A DNA stretch of 64,000 bases from Acidobacteriota bacterium (GTDB lineage Bacteria; Acidobacteriota; Terriglobia; Versatilivoradales; Versatilivoraceae), in NCBI GenBank assembly GCA_028875575.1, contig JAPPDF010000030.1, positions 1-64,000 of the forward strand. Direction: 5' to 3'. Position 1 is the first letter of the stretch. Each line of letters begins with the position of its first letter. The position numbers were made by a program, and so were the translations under genes. Positions 26,764 through 35,820 of the stretch are shown here, piece after piece. The notes below the pieces were generated by a model that was not told where the DNA came from, did not search any database, and saw nothing but the letters and a program-made list of their open reading frames with translations.

Positions 26764-27381
26764 CTACGGCTTCCTGAGACGCAGCGTTTGTTTCAAGTAA
26801 GTTCCTTCTTCCGGGTCGACTCCGGAGCCCGGATCCGCTGAATTCAGACCACAGACGCCCCGAAAGCTGGCTCGGTGGAGAGGAGTCGGTCCCAGCCGCA
26901 TCAGGGCTTCCCGATGCTTCCGGGTGCCGTACCCCATGTTGTTTCTCAGGTCATACCCCGGGTACCGCGCGTCCAGGTTCACGATCAAGCGGTCCCTGGC
27001 GACCTTGGCCAGGATCGAGGCGGCCGCGATAGAGAGGGAGCGCCGGTCTCCTCCCACGATGGACTGCTGGGGCAAGGGAATGGGCACGACCATATCGCCG
27101 TCGCTCAGCAGAAAGTCCGGCCTTGTTTCCAGCTTTTCGACAGCCAGGACCATGGCTCTGCGGGTTGCTTCCAGGATGTTGATCCGATCGATGGTGGATG
27201 CGTCCACGAAGGCCACCGCTGACGCTTCAGCCGCCTCTCGGATGTCATCGGCCAGTTTCGACCTTTGCCGGGGACTCAGTGTCTTGGAGTCGTTGATGCC
27301 AGAGGGAATGCGCTGGGGGTTCATGATCACTGCGCCGGCACAAACGGGGCCGAACAAGGCTCCGCGGCCCACCTCGTCCAA
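26764..27381 (-). CDS. rnhB: ribonuclease HII, start codon unresolved
   Basis: Removes ribonucleotides from DNA. Catalytic residues are in LDEVGRGALFGPVCAGAV, NDSKTLSPRQR, DASTIDRINI, DGDMVVP, ASILAKVARDR and the C-terminal YPGYDLRNNMGYGT. TTG 27381 would begin inside the first active-site motif. The frame stays open upstream and encodes family-like residues (EFEVHAQNRGFLRIAG), but no ATG, GTG or TTG occurs in it back to the rplS stop; ATT at 27534 and CTG at 27486 are the nearest alternatives. The true gene is therefore longer than shown. It is last in the rpsP-rplS operon. Confidence 0.85.
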   Translation of the reverse strand: MDEVGRGALFGPVCAGAVIMNPQRIPSGINDSKTLSPRQRSKLADDIREAAEASAVAFVDASTIDRINILEATRRAMVLAVEKLETRPDFLLSDGDMVVPIPLPQQSIVGGDRRSLSIAAASILAKVARDRLIVNLDARYPGYDLRNNMGYGTRKHREALMRLGPTPLHRASFRGVCGLNSADPGSGVDPEEGTYLKQTLRLRKP

Positions 27382-27568
27382 CCCGGCGATCCTGAGGAAT
27401 CCTCGGTTTTGGGCGTGGACTTCGAATTCTAGATTGCAGTGGGTGGGTTGGCTGTGTCGGGTGGGGCGGGTGGATGCAAGCGGCAGGAGTGCCTCGCAGA
27501 ATAAACCTGGATTGTCCGCAGGCTCCGGGGAAATCCTCCGAACTCCCTGCCGGCGGGATCGCTCCGGT

Positions 27569-27916
27569 TCAATAGTCTCTGAGTTCCTTGATTTTGGCTG
27601 CTTTTCCTCGACGGCTACGGAGGTAGTAGAGCTTGGCTCTCCGCACGCGACCTTTTCGAACCCGCTCGATTTTGTCGATGATGGGGGAGTGCAAGGGAAA
27701 GATTCGTTCCACTCCCTGCCCGAACGATGTCTTTCTGACGGTAAAGGAAGACCGGAGGTCGCCGTCCTTCCTGGCGATCACAGCCCCTTCGAACACCTGC
27801 ACCCGTTCTTTCTCGCCTTCCCTGATCTTTACGTGCACCCGGACCGTGTCTCCCACCCTGAAATCGGGGTGGTCGGTGCGCAACCGGCTCTGTTCCAACT
27901 CGCTCAAGGAATGCAT
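27569..27916 (-). CDS. rplS: 50S ribosomal protein L19
   Basis: Sits at the 30S-50S interface. 115 aa with the family core [30 protein letters not shown], the [15 protein letters not shown] segment and the C-terminal [23 protein letters not shown] 27916 is clear. It follows trmD by 21 bases in the classic rpsP-rimM-trmD-rplS order. In proteobacteria, translation of L19 in this operon is controlled by mRNA structure; that cannot be judged here. Confidence 0.97.
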   Translation of the reverse strand: MHSLSELEQSRLRTDHPDFRVGDTVRVHVKIREGEKERVQVFEGAVIARKDGDLRSSFTVRKTSFGQGVERIFPLHSPIIDKIERVRKGRVRRAKLYYLRSRRGKAAKIKELRDY

Positions 27917-27937
27917 CAGACAATCCGGGGAAACGGG

Positions 27938-28735
27938 TTACCCCTCGAATTCCGTTTTCAGCAAGCGTTTATCCGCTTCCGACAAGCAGCCGTATTCTAG
28001 TAGATCGGGGCGGTTTCTCAAAGTCTTTTCTAGGGCCTTCCTTCGTCTCCAGAGTCTGATTTTTCGATGGTCTCCGGATAGCAAAAGAGGGGGGACGTCC
28101 AGGCCCTGGAAGTTTTCCGGACGGGTGTATTGAGGATGGTCCAGGATTGCGGGTTCCAGGATGCGATCGCCCGGATGGGTGGCCGCCGAGGGGCGGGAAA
28201 AGGATTCATTGAGGTTGCTGCGATAGTTGTGCAGCACGCCTGGAACCATTCTCACGATGCAGTCGATCAGCACGCAGGCGGCCAGTTCGCCGCCGCTCAG
28301 AACAAAATCGCCAATGGAGACTTCATCGGTGACCAGGTGGTCGGTGACTCGTTCGTCCACGCCTTCGTAGCGGCCGCAAATCAGGATGAGGTGCCGGCAG
28401 TCAGTCAATTCCCGGACCGTGTCCTGGGTCAGCCTGCGGCCCTGGGCCGAGAGCAGGACGATCCTGCAGGCCGGGAAGGAGAGGTCTTGGGAAGCGATGC
28501 TGCCGACGGCCCGGAAGAGAGGCTCCGGCTTGAGGACCATGCCCTCTCCTCCCCCGAAGGGCCTGTCGTCGACCGTCCGGTGGCGGTCACTGGTGTGGTC
28601 ACGGAGGTTGTGAATCGCGATCGAAATCAGGTTTTTCTTGAGAGCCTGCCTGACCATGCCGAATTCGAACGGTCCCTGGAAGAACTCTGGAAAGATGGTG
28701 ATGATATCGAATCGGAGGGGAGTCGTTCCGGACAC
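27938..28735 (-). CDS. trmD: tRNA (guanine-37-N1)-methyltransferase
   Basis: Methylates G37 next to the anticodon, preventing +1 frameshifting. 265 aa; SPOUT fold with a trefoil knot. Key motifs: RFDIITIFPEFF, DDRPFGGGEGMVLKPEPLF, LSAQGRRLTQ, LILICGRYEGVDERV, SIGDFVLSGGELAA and the C-terminal DVPPLLLSGDH. The start is a GTG at 28735 and could be a few codons later. rimM ends 25 bases upstream. Confidence 0.97.
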   Translation of the reverse strand: MSGTTPLRFDIITIFPEFFQGPFEFGMVRQALKKNLISIAIHNLRDHTSDRHRTVDDRPFGGGEGMVLKPEPLFRAVGSIASQDLSFPACRIVLLSAQGRRLTQDTVRELTDCRHLILICGRYEGVDERVTDHLVTDEVSIGDFVLSGGELAACVLIDCIVRMVPGVLHNYRSNLNESFSRPSAATHPGDRILEPAILDHPQYTRPENFQGLDVPPLLLSGDHRKIRLWRRRKALEKTLRNRPDLLEYGCLSEADKRLLKTEFEG

Positions 28736-28760
28736 CGGTTGCAGAATCCTCGGGACGTTC

Positions 28761-29282
28761 TTATGGGAGATCCTCGAGCCCTGGAGGGAGCTCGCAGATC
28801 AGCTCCTTTTTGGACAGGTCTACCCTCCGGACGATGTCCTTGGCAAAGGGAACCAACAGCTCCTTTTGGTCCCGCCTCAAGTTGAGCAGGAAATTGCCTC
28901 CAACTTCGAGCACCTCGGTGACTCTGCCAAGAATGTGGCCCCGGCTGTCTTTGGCAATGCAGCCTACCAGGTCGAACTGATAGTAGGTTCCATGGGGCAG
29001 GTCCAGGAGGTTTTCGCGATCGATTCTCACTTCGTGGCCGCGCAGACCTTCGGCGGTCCCGATATCGTCGATGCCGGAAAATTTCAGGATGATGCGCTGC
29101 CTGTGGAACCGGAATGCTTCCAGGTCCAGGGGGAAAGGGCAGTGGTCGTTCTTCTGCAGGTAGACTTTCTGGAGATGGTGAAATCTCTGGGGGTAATCGG
29201 TGAGCAGCTCGGCGGCCACCTCACCCTTGTTGCCCTGGGGCTTGATCACCTTGGCAACGCTTACGAGCCGGTTGCGCGACAA
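28761..29282 (-). CDS. rimM: 16S rRNA processing protein RimM
   Basis: Assists maturation of the 30S head by binding S19. 173 aa with an N-terminal RimM barrel (VSVAKVIKPQGNKGEVAAELLTD, GIDDIGTAEGLRGHEV) and a C-terminal PRC barrel (LGRVTEVLEVGGNFLL, LVPFAKDIVRRVDL). The start is TTG 29282 with GGAG about ten bases upstream; no ATG fits. It sits six bases after the KH-domain gene. Confidence 0.94.
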   Translation of the reverse strand: MSRNRLVSVAKVIKPQGNKGEVAAELLTDYPQRFHHLQKVYLQKNDHCPFPLDLEAFRFHRQRIILKFSGIDDIGTAEGLRGHEVRIDRENLLDLPHGTYYQFDLVGCIAKDSRGHILGRVTEVLEVGGNFLLNLRRDQKELLVPFAKDIVRRVDLSKKELICELPPGLEDLP

Positions 29283-29288
29283 ATGGTT

Positions 29289-29519
29289 CTACTCCAGGAT
29301 CTCGAGTGTGAACCGTTTCTTGAGTTTCATGCCTGCTGCTCCCAGGATGGTACGAATGGAACGGGCCGTTCTCCCCTGCTTGCCGATCACTTTCCCCAGA
29401 TCGCTGGGAGCCACCCTCAACTCGAGAACAGTAGTCTGCTCGCCCTCGATCGGTTTCACCACGACCTGGTCCGGATGGTCCACCAATGCCTTCGCTATCT
29501 CTTCGATCAGCTCCTTCAT
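29289..29519 (-). CDS. khpA: KH-domain RNA-binding protein KhpA
   Basis: A 76-aa single KH domain protein. The GXXG loop reads [14 protein letters not shown] and the N-terminus [21 protein letters not shown] is typical. In Gram-positive bacteria KhpA pairs with KhpB/EloR in cell elongation; in most phyla its position between rpsP and rimM points to ribosome-related RNA binding. AGGAGG is visible upstream of ATG 29519. Confidence 0.93.
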   Translation of the reverse strand: MKELIEEIAKALVDHPDQVVVKPIEGEQTTVLELRVAPSDLGKVIGKQGRTARSIRTILGAAGMKLKKRFTLEILE

Positions 29520-29589
29520 GGCTACCTCCTTGGTGAATCCTGGTCGACTCGTAGAACCACCACTTCAGGTAAAAGGGAGATGCCGTGGA

Positions 29590-29823
29590 TTACCCGATCT
29601 TGCCGAGGAAGCTCTTGACGGTATCGGTAGGCTGCGCTCCCCTGGCTACCCAGAAGTCATATTTCTCCTTGTCCAGATGAATGGAAGCTGGATCGGTCTT
29701 GGGATTGTAATGCCCGAGTTGGTCGATATACCTGCCGTCACGCCGTTTGGACTTCTCCAGGACGACAATCCGGAAGGAAGGATGTTTCTTCTTTCCGGTA
29801 CGGGCCAGTCTAATGGTCAACAA
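29590..29823 (-). CDS. rpsP: 30S ribosomal protein S16
   Basis: 77-aa assembly protein of the 30S body. The family start VIRLAR-type sequence appears as LTIRLARTGKKKHPSFRIVV, then RRDGRYIDQLGHYNPK and WVARGAQPTDTV. The start is TTG 29823 with GGAGG eight bases before it (a second TTG follows directly); the open frame up to 29895 is not homologous. It is the first ribosomal gene of the operon; ffh, often its upstream neighbour, is absent. Confidence 0.95.
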   Translation of the reverse strand: MLTIRLARTGKKKHPSFRIVVLEKSKRRDGRYIDQLGHYNPKTDPASIHLDKEKYDFWVARGAQPTDTVKSFLGKIG

Positions 29824-29860
29824 TGCGTCTTCCTCCTTGCAGCAACAAATTGAAATCAGG

Positions 29861-30397
29861 TCAGATGAACATCTCCTCATCCTGGTGGACTTCATTCACC
29901 GGGTTGCGCTTGCGGCCGAACAGGGCGTTAAGCCCGCCCGACAACCCGCGTATCAGTGCCGACAACTCCCCGATGGGAGTCAGGATGCTTTCCTGGACAA
30001 CCTTCGAAGTGGCTTCCATTCTCTTGATGGCGTGGGTGACCACTTCGTCGGCCTTGGAAATCTGCAGGCGGGCCCGATTGGTGGTCTCCTCGATTACGGA
30101 GTTGACGTCCCGAATCTGGCTCCGCACCGCTTCCGTGACTCCCGTCAGGTTTTCGGTGGCTGTCCGGGCGCTACGCAGAATGTCCTTGACCTCGCCAAGA
30201 ACCTCGCGAAGCTCCTTGATGGCCGGGGTTCCCTGTTGTTCCACCATGGCGCGCATCCGATCGAGGTTCCCCCCCATTTTGCGAACCGCAGCCATGAGCA
30301 CGAACATGGTTCCCAACTGGAGGCAGATGAAGACCGCCACCAGGATCAGCAGCACACCGACCAGATTTTCCAGATTTCCGCCGACTAGATTCTCCAC
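29861..30397 (-). CDS. membrane-anchored coiled-coil protein (DUF948-like)
   Basis: 178 aa. One N-terminal membrane segment (LENLVGVLLILVAVFICLQL) is followed by a long amphipathic helical region rich in Ala, Glu and Val with heptad character (about residues 45-150), then a charged tail ending DEEMFI. This layout resembles DUF948 proteins, which often accompany YtxH proteins; the neighbouring gene is in fact YtxH-like. Function unknown, possibly envelope stress or membrane organisation. The gene ends 37 bases before the rpsP start, so readthrough into the ribosomal operon is possible. Confidence 0.66.
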   Translation of the reverse strand: MENLVGGNLENLVGVLLILVAVFICLQLGTMFVLMAAVRKMGGNLDRMRAMVEQQGTPAIKELREVLGEVKDILRSARTATENLTGVTEAVRSQIRDVNSVIEETTNRARLQISKADEVVTHAIKRMEATSKVVQESILTPIGELSALIRGLSGGLNALFGRKRNPVNEVHQDEEMFI

Positions 30398-30468
30398 GGT
30401 GCTTCTCCGGGTTTTGACGATGCGGTCAGCCGGTCAGGGCCGGACATCGGTTCCGCAGCCCCCCGCCT

Positions 30469-30789
30469 CTAGGACTCCGCCTCAGACTTGCCCTTTTCTT
30501 CCTGATAGGCCTGCTTGCCGGCCGCGATGGCTGCGGAAATCTGGTCTTTTTGGGTGCTGACGGCTTCCCTGCCTTTATCAAGGCCCTTGTCCAGATAATC
30601 GGTCACCTTCTCGGAAGTGACGCGGGTTGCCGAGGCGACCCGTTCCCGGCTGTCGGCCGTCCGCTGAGAGATGATATCCCGGGTTTCCCGGCCGGTGCGG
30701 GGCGCAAACAGCAGAGCTACGATTGCCCCGATGCCGCCGCCAACCAGGAAGTAAGCCAGTTTTGAACCGCGGCCTGTGCCTTCTCCCAT
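30469..30789 (-). CDS. YtxH-domain protein
   Basis: 106 aa. A glycine-rich membrane segment (LAYFLVGGGIGAIVALLFAPRTGRETR) at the N-terminus matches the YtxH pattern, followed by a soluble helical tail with repeated Ser/Thr/Lys positions. ATG 30789 has GGAGGAGG about ten bases upstream and gives a normal-length protein; the longer frame to 30879 is rejected. YtxH proteins are linked to general stress in Bacillus. The pair with the DUF948-like gene downstream supports the call. Confidence 0.78.
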   Translation of the reverse strand: MGEGTGRGSKLAYFLVGGGIGAIVALLFAPRTGRETRDIISQRTADSRERVASATRVTSEKVTDYLDKGLDKGREAVSTQKDQISAAIAAGKQAYQEEKGKSEAES

Positions 30790-30989
30790 TAACGTGTTAC
30801 CTCCTCCTGTCGGGTCCTGCTGAGAGGTGTTACCGGATAGCTTGAGTTTAGCACAGTCTCCGGGTCCTTTGTGAGCCAAACACTGGCCAAAAAGAGTTAT
30901 CCACCAGGGCCACTAAGGGGTTGGAGAAAGCCAAGGTTGCCCCTCAATCTTCGTGTCTATTCGTGGTTCGCCGTTATTGAGGGAACTTT

Positions 30990-31191
30990 TTGCAATATTC
31001 GTAGCGGGCAAGTTCTTTTGCCGGCACAGGTGATGTTCTGCCACTTTCAATTATCGGGTGCCACTTTGTGAGCAATACGGGTTCACCACAAAAAGCACAA
31101 AAGTCACAAAATGGATTATCTGATTTCGTTCTGCTCTTTTTGTGCCTTTTGTGGCCATTGCCGGCAAGGGTCCCGCTGCCGAATCTTGCAA
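30990..31191. repeat. Family C element, copy C2 (202 bp)
   Basis: Termini TTGCAATATTCGTAGCGGGC and CCCGCTGCCGAATCTTGCAA. The central hairpin arms are ACCACAAAAAGCACAAAAG and TTTTTGTGCCTTTTGTGG. It is longer than C1 and C3 because of extra sequence in the loop. The rest of the 481-base gap (30790-31270) shows no gene. Confidence 0.8.
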
Positions 31192-31270
31192 GCGCCTACC
31201 GTGTATGATCGGCTCCGTCGTCCAGGGCGAGGGGCCGGGCTAAGCGCGTTCGTTCCCCGGAACCAATCGG

Positions 31271-32329
31271 TCAAGGCTGGGCGTCGGAGGGAAAGAAAAG
31301 CCGGGCCGGATGGGTCAACCGCATGGTGGGGGAAAGCGTGGCGCCGAGCCTGGCCTCGATCTCGAACAAGCCGCTGGGCCTCGGAGGGACTTCGAATTCA
31401 ACCGCATAGAAACTGTCTGCCCATTCAAAGGCTTCCTGGAGAGTGCGGGGAATATCCCCTGTGGACTTGGAAAGGAAGAGCCGGCCCCCTGCGGCGCCGG
31501 TCACCTGCACCAGGCCGTCCTGGTAAGTGCGGTTGAGCGAGTCTCTCCCGGGATCCACGTGCACCACCAGCAGGGGGATGGGGAAACGCACCATGGCCGT
31601 CGACAGGCGAGAGATCTCATCCTGCAGCGCCCGGCCTTCAAAGCGGCGGCTGAGGTCCCTGCGGTCGCTGCGGTTGATTGGGGGGTTGCTGTATTCGGTT
31701 CTGTAGTTGGCCACATCGCTGTCGGTGACCAGAATGACGGCCACCCGGACACTGCTCTTGCGCATCAGGGCAGAGGAGAAGTCGGCCAATGCCTGGATGG
31801 ATTCGAGAAGGCCGGCCTTGCCGAACTGACGACTCTGTCGGATTTTCTTCAACAGGAGCCGTTTGTCCTTGGTCGGATCCTGGATCACCGAGAGGGTTTC
31901 CTGAACTCCGATGAGCCCCACCCAGTACTCCGGTCCCAACTTCCTGACCTCTTGGGCCAGTGACTGCTTGGCGGCGTTTATGGGAGCCTGATCTTCGACC
32001 AGGTCGAAGGCCAGAAAGAGAAAGGTAGGGGTGCCCGGTTGCTCCTGCCGAGTAATCTGCAAGGGCTCCGGACCGGCGAAGATGGAGAGGTCCTCGCGGC
32101 CCATCCGCGGTTGAACCGGGGCTCCGTCTTTCAATATCCAGAAGGGAATACAAAAGCGAATGCCGTCGGCGCCGGGAGTCTTTTCGACAGGCAGGCCGGA
32201 GGGCGACAGCAGGAGGCAAAGCCCCAGTACCGCCAGCCATTTGGCTGATCGAATGCCTCTGGAAGGTACCAGCCCGCATTTCTCGCCGCAGAGCTGGGCA
32301 CTGGCTTCGAAAGTATTGGTCTTTGGCAC
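31271..32329 (-). CDS. VWFA-related secreted protein of the acidobacterial type, start uncertain
   Basis: About 352 aa. A signal-like segment (SAKWLAVLGLCLLLSPSG) is followed by a segment DLSIFAGPEPLQITRQEQ, then a von Willebrand A-like domain with FLAFDLVEDQAP, VAVILVTDSDVANYRTEY and late YAVEFEVPPRPSGLFEIEARL. This arrangement fits the Acidobacteria-expanded VWFA-related family. The frame is open to 32425. No ATG, GTG or TTG lies just before the signal segment; GTG 32329 is the nearest. A family B end fragment lies in that N-terminal stretch, so the 5' end may be rearranged. Confidence 0.68.
   Translation of the reverse strand: MPKTNTFEASAQLCGEKCGLVPSRGIRSAKWLAVLGLCLLLSPSGLPVEKTPGADGIRFCIPFWILKDGAPVQPRMGREDLSIFAGPEPLQITRQEQPGTPTFLFLAFDLVEDQAPINAAKQSLAQEVRKLGPEYWVGLIGVQETLSVIQDPTKDKRLLLKKIRQSRQFGKAGLLESIQALADFSSALMRKSSVRVAVILVTDSDVANYRTEYSNPPINRSDRRDLSRRFEGRALQDEISRLSTAMVRFPIPLLVVHVDPGRDSLNRTYQDGLVQVTGAAGGRLFLSKSTGDIPRTLQEAFEWADSFYAVEFEVPPRPSGLFEIEARLGATLSPTMRLTHPARLFFPSDAQP
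32269..32287. repeat. Family B terminal fragment, copy B3
   Basis: CCAGCCCGCATTTCTCGCC matches the end of family B at 17 of 19 positions, but neither interior nor second end follows. It lies in the 5' part of the VWFA gene frame. Confidence 0.5.
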
Positions 32330-32679
32330 TTTGCGGCTTATTGAAACCCCCGGCCTGCGCCCGGAGTTGATCCCTTTGAATAATCCTGTCCCGCGGCAGC
32401 GTTGTGGGTCAGGGGAGAGCAGCATAGCTGCGGCTCAGGGTCGCCTGCTGGGCGAACCTGACGGAGCATGTGACGGTTTGCGTTTGGCTGCCAAGTCGGC
32501 GTCCTTCCGCGGGCGGAGGCAGGGCCCCGGGGTGGTGTGAAACCTGCACAGCCGCAGCCGCGTACGCGGCGAATCGGATGCGCCCTTCCCGTGCGCACCA
32601 ACTCTCCAAAATCACGCCCATCACCTACCTCGCTCCCTGCACTTTCCTCGGGAGCCCGGCGACCCGGCGAGCACTGTGG
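32330..32679. other. gap between the VWFA and TonB receptor genes
   Basis: No gene, terminator or repeat copy recognised. The VWFA frame remains open to 32425 without homology to the signal segment. It includes a GC-rich palindromic patch near 32555-32575 (GCCGCGTACGCGGCG). Confidence 0.4.
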
Positions 32680-35652
32680 CTAGAAACTCAAACGGAGTCC
32701 AAGCTGGACGATGCGTCCGCCGCGGGAGCCGATGATCCTGCCGGCGTTGCTGTTGGGATTTTCGTGGGACCCGATGAAGGTGTCGGGCCGGTTGAGGTTG
32801 GCGTGGTTGAGGGCGTTGAAGGCCTCGCCGATCAGCTCCAACGTCCAGTCCTCGCTCACCGGCAACCGCTTGCTCAGGGACATGTCGAGGTTCCAGAAGC
32901 TGGGGTTCCGCAAGGTTGGATGATAGCGCGACCCATTTCCCAGGGTGAAGTCGGCCGGCTGCTCGAAGGCCAAAGGATTGAACCAACGCCACGGCGAGCG
33001 ATCCTCCAGGTGGGGATCGACCCCGGGCACCAGATTGACCCTCAAGGATTCGGCGACTCCGCCGGTGTTGTTGAACAGCGGTCTCAGCTGAATCGGAGTG
33101 CCGCTCTGGAAGATGCTCATGCCGCTCATGGTCCATCCTCGCCCCAGGGCGTTGATCCAATTACGGGAGCTGGAGAAACGGCGGCCTTCGCCGAAGGGCA
33201 GCTCATAGAGATAACTGGCTCGCAAGCGGTGGGTTCTGTCGTTGGAGGAAAGCGACTTTTCGGCTTGCAGGTTGGTCGAATTCTGGGGAGGCTTGCCTTT
33301 CAGCAGGTTGTCGATGGCCTTGGAATAGGAGTATGAGCCGGTGAAGCTGAGACCCCTGGAAAGCCGCTTGTCGACCCGGAGCACCCCACGATGGATGGCG
33401 TTCGATCCGGCAGGGTAGCCGTACCCATGGGCGATGCGGCGATACTGGGGAAAGGGTCGCAGCGACTGTCTGAAGTCCAGGTCGTTCAGTTGGTCCCGGA
33501 ACTGCAGGGCGGAAGGGGGCAGCGGGTTGAGATTCACGTCGTTACCCATGGGGAGATGAGTCCCGCGTTCCCCGAAGTAGCCCACACGCACTGCGAAATC
33601 GGAAAAGTCTCTCTCGACTTCGAGCCGCCACTCGTGGACTTCGGGCGTTTCGGCATCGGGCTCGAAGTATGCGGCATCCTGGTGGTTGGCGGCAGTCGAA
33701 GTGAGGTCCGGCGGGTTGGCCACCTGAGGGAATCCTTGCCGGAGCAGCATTACCGGCTCCAACTGCCGGTTGGGCGAAGTGAGGAGCGGCGAGGCGTTAA
33801 ACCCCAAGGTGCCCAGGTGGGTCGGGTCCAGTGGGAGGGAACCGGAATAAAGCCCGTAGTTGGCGCGTATGACCGTCCTGCGATCCCCCCAGGGGCTCAC
33901 CGCGACGGCGACTCCAGGTTCCCAATTGAGCTGGTTAGGCAAAAAGGATCTTGGCTGGCCATCCCGGCCCGCGAAAACCAGGATCCCCGGTCGCCCGTTC
34001 TCTGGGTTCAGACCCTCGAAATCCAAGCTGGAGTGCCGGTCGAATTTTTCGCGAGGCGCCGCGTCGAATTCCAAATTCAACCGAAATGTCCAGGTGAGTT
34101 TGGGAGTGATCTGATATTCGTCAGTGACTCCCACCTCATACTGCTCGGATCGCAGGTAGGTGGGGTGCAATACCATCGACTGCTCGGCACGGTCGGGCAT
34201 CCCCAGCAGGAACTGGGCGGCGGGGCTTCCCGTGTTGTTGATGCCCGGCAGCCCTGTCAGTTCGCCGGAAAAATCGAATCGGCCCGAAGGGTACCGGGAG
34301 CGAAAGCTGTTCAACTGTCGCCGGTAGGCCTTGCCGTGCAGCTTCAGATTGTGTTTGTTGTAGCGCAGGCTGATTGCTTCAGACAGAGAATAGTCGGCAA
34401 TCTGGTAACGGGCCAACGCCCCGGGTCGGGTGCCGATATCGACAAAGCGGCCCAGGCTGAATCGAGGAAAGGCGCCGCTTCCCAGTCCGCTGATCCCGAG
34501 CTGTTCCGGGAAATGGGTCCGGTAGATATTTTCCTGGGCACTGGCCAGGGATCGATGCCGCGCCCACAAGGAGAACTGGTTGACCACTCGGGGCGAGACG
34601 CTGAAGGTGTGGCTGAACCGTCCACTCCGGGAGCCGACACGGCGCTGGGGCCTGCGCGGGTTGGCCGGGTTGTCGAAAATCGGGGAAGAGCCGTCGATCC
34701 CGCTGGAGAAGCGGCCGTTCCAGGTGAGCTTGTGCCTGGTTCCGACATCGTGGTCAAGCTTCCAGGCCGTTCCGTTGGGCGTGTTGGTTTCGGCCGCGTT
34801 GGTAAAAAAATTGTTCCGCAGGAATGGGCCGACGCTGGTGTTGGGATGGGGATAGTAGGTCAGGGCTTTCAGGGCGACCGGGTCCAGCCGCTGGGCCGGG
34901 ATGCGGTTCCCCGGAAAGGGGTCGCGCAGGTACTGCAGATTGGACAAGGACACCGGTTGGCCGGGATCGTATTCGGGGTTGGGCCGGGTGGTGGCCGGGT
35001 CGTAGATCTGGACCGGGCGACCGGCGTTGTCGACCAGGTCGGAAAAGTCTCCCGAACGTTGCAGTGGCGTTAGTACGTCTCCCAAAAAGGGTCGCGAGAT
35101 CCTTTCCCGGGTGCCCTCGTAGACGATGGAGAAGAAGGTCTGCCCCCTGCCGTCGTAGAGCCCCGGAACCGTGACCGGTCCGGTCAGGTTGAAACCGAAC
35201 TGATTCCGCCGCAATATCGACTTGGTCCCGTTGGCCTGCCGGACCTCGTGGGGCAGGGCATCCAGCGCGTCGTTGCGAAAGTAATGGTAGAGGTTGCCGC
35301 GGTAATCCCGCGAGATGCGCCGGGAACCGTTGCCCTTCTCGCCGCCGGGGTAATCCAGCGTGATCCGTTGGATCTGGGCCCGGTATTCACGAATGGCCCT
35401 CCGCAGCTCGACGGGAACGGCTGGAGCCGGGGATGCCGACCCCACGGGCTCGAGGGGACCCAGCCCGGCAATGGTCCGCGGAGCCGAGGTCGCGGCGGCA
35501 GGTTGCGCCGCAGCCTTCTTCTCCTCCCCCAGAACGGCTGGCGGGGAAGAGGCCAGGCTGAGCAAAGCCAGGGCAAGAAGGGTCCCCGAGTTCCGCAAAC
35601 AGAATCGATTGAGGTTGCTGAAATCCAAGATCAAGGCAGCTCGTTTTCGCAC
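32680..35652 (-). CDS. Oar-like TonB-dependent outer-membrane receptor
   Basis: About 990 aa. A signal peptide (GTLLALALLSLASSPPAVLG) and a Pro/Ala-rich linker are followed by a plug-like region with HYFRNDALDALP and FFSIVYEGTRERISR, the acidobacterial block VQIYDPATTRPNPEY, FPGNRIPAQRLDPVALKALTYYP, and a beta-barrel ending in FNALNHANLNRPDTFIG and LGLRLSF. The N-terminal carboxypeptidase-like domain usual in such receptors is missing or shortened. GTG 35652 is chosen: GGTGGAG lies six bases upstream, and TTG 35667 would coincide with the predicted transcription start. Substrate unknown. Confidence 0.87.
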   Translation of the reverse strand: MRKRAALILDFSNLNRFCLRNSGTLLALALLSLASSPPAVLGEEKKAAAQPAAATSAPRTIAGLGPLEPVGSASPAPAVPVELRRAIREYRAQIQRITLDYPGGEKGNGSRRISRDYRGNLYHYFRNDALDALPHEVRQANGTKSILRRNQFGFNLTGPVTVPGLYDGRGQTFFSIVYEGTRERISRPFLGDVLTPLQRSGDFSDLVDNAGRPVQIYDPATTRPNPEYDPGQPVSLSNLQYLRDPFPGNRIPAQRLDPVALKALTYYPHPNTSVGPFLRNNFFTNAAETNTPNGTAWKLDHDVGTRHKLTWNGRFSSGIDGSSPIFDNPANPRRPQRRVGSRSGRFSHTFSVSPRVVNQFSLWARHRSLASAQENIYRTHFPEQLGISGLGSGAFPRFSLGRFVDIGTRPGALARYQIADYSLSEAISLRYNKHNLKLHGKAYRRQLNSFRSRYPSGRFDFSGELTGLPGINNTGSPAAQFLLGMPDRAEQSMVLHPTYLRSEQYEVGVTDEYQITPKLTWTFRLNLEFDAAPREKFDRHSSLDFEGLNPENGRPGILVFAGRDGQPRSFLPNQLNWEPGVAVAVSPWGDRRTVIRANYGLYSGSLPLDPTHLGTLGFNASPLLTSPNRQLEPVMLLRQGFPQVANPPDLTSTAANHQDAAYFEPDAETPEVHEWRLEVERDFSDFAVRVGYFGERGTHLPMGNDVNLNPLPPSALQFRDQLNDLDFRQSLRPFPQYRRIAHGYGYPAGSNAIHRGVLRVDKRLSRGLSFTGSYSYSKAIDNLLKGKPPQNSTNLQAEKSLSSNDRTHRLRASYLYELPFGEGRRFSSSRNWINALGRGWTMSGMSIFQSGTPIQLRPLFNNTGGVAESLRVNLVPGVDPHLEDRSPWRWFNPLAFEQPADFTLGNGSRYHPTLRNPSFWNLDMSLSKRLPVSEDWTLELIGEAFNALNHANLNRPDTFIGSHENPNSNAGRIIGSRGGRIVQLGLRLSF

Positions 35653-35674
35653 GCAATTCTCCACCAAACAGGCT

Positions 35675-35704
35675 AGTATCCACCAACTAACATCGGATTG
35701 TCAA
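35675..35704 (-). promoter_or_regulatory. sigma-70-type promoter of the TonB receptor gene
   Basis: On the minus strand, a perfect TTGACA (35704-35699), an 18-base spacer and GATACT (35680-35675). Transcription would begin near 35668, giving a leader of about 16 bases before GTG 35652. Confidence 0.58.
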
Positions 35705-35820
35705 TAGTTTAGCGGGAATTCGGTTAAACCTGACGGCTCGGTCGCGATCGTCCGTGCCGGATGTTGTGGGGAGGAGACGCCGCCCAAGACCGCCGACACA
35801 CACTCACGGAGCGCCGCGTT

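Noticed and set aside
32320-32340. Possible sigma-54 promoter (TTTGGCACTTTGC) before the VWFA gene
   Set aside because: The GG and GC elements are too close together, and the orientation does not match the gene.
33391-35073. 560-codon open frame opposite the TonB receptor
   Set aside because: GC-driven antisense frame with low-complexity Gly/Arg/Val sequence; the receptor is supported by motifs and a promoter.
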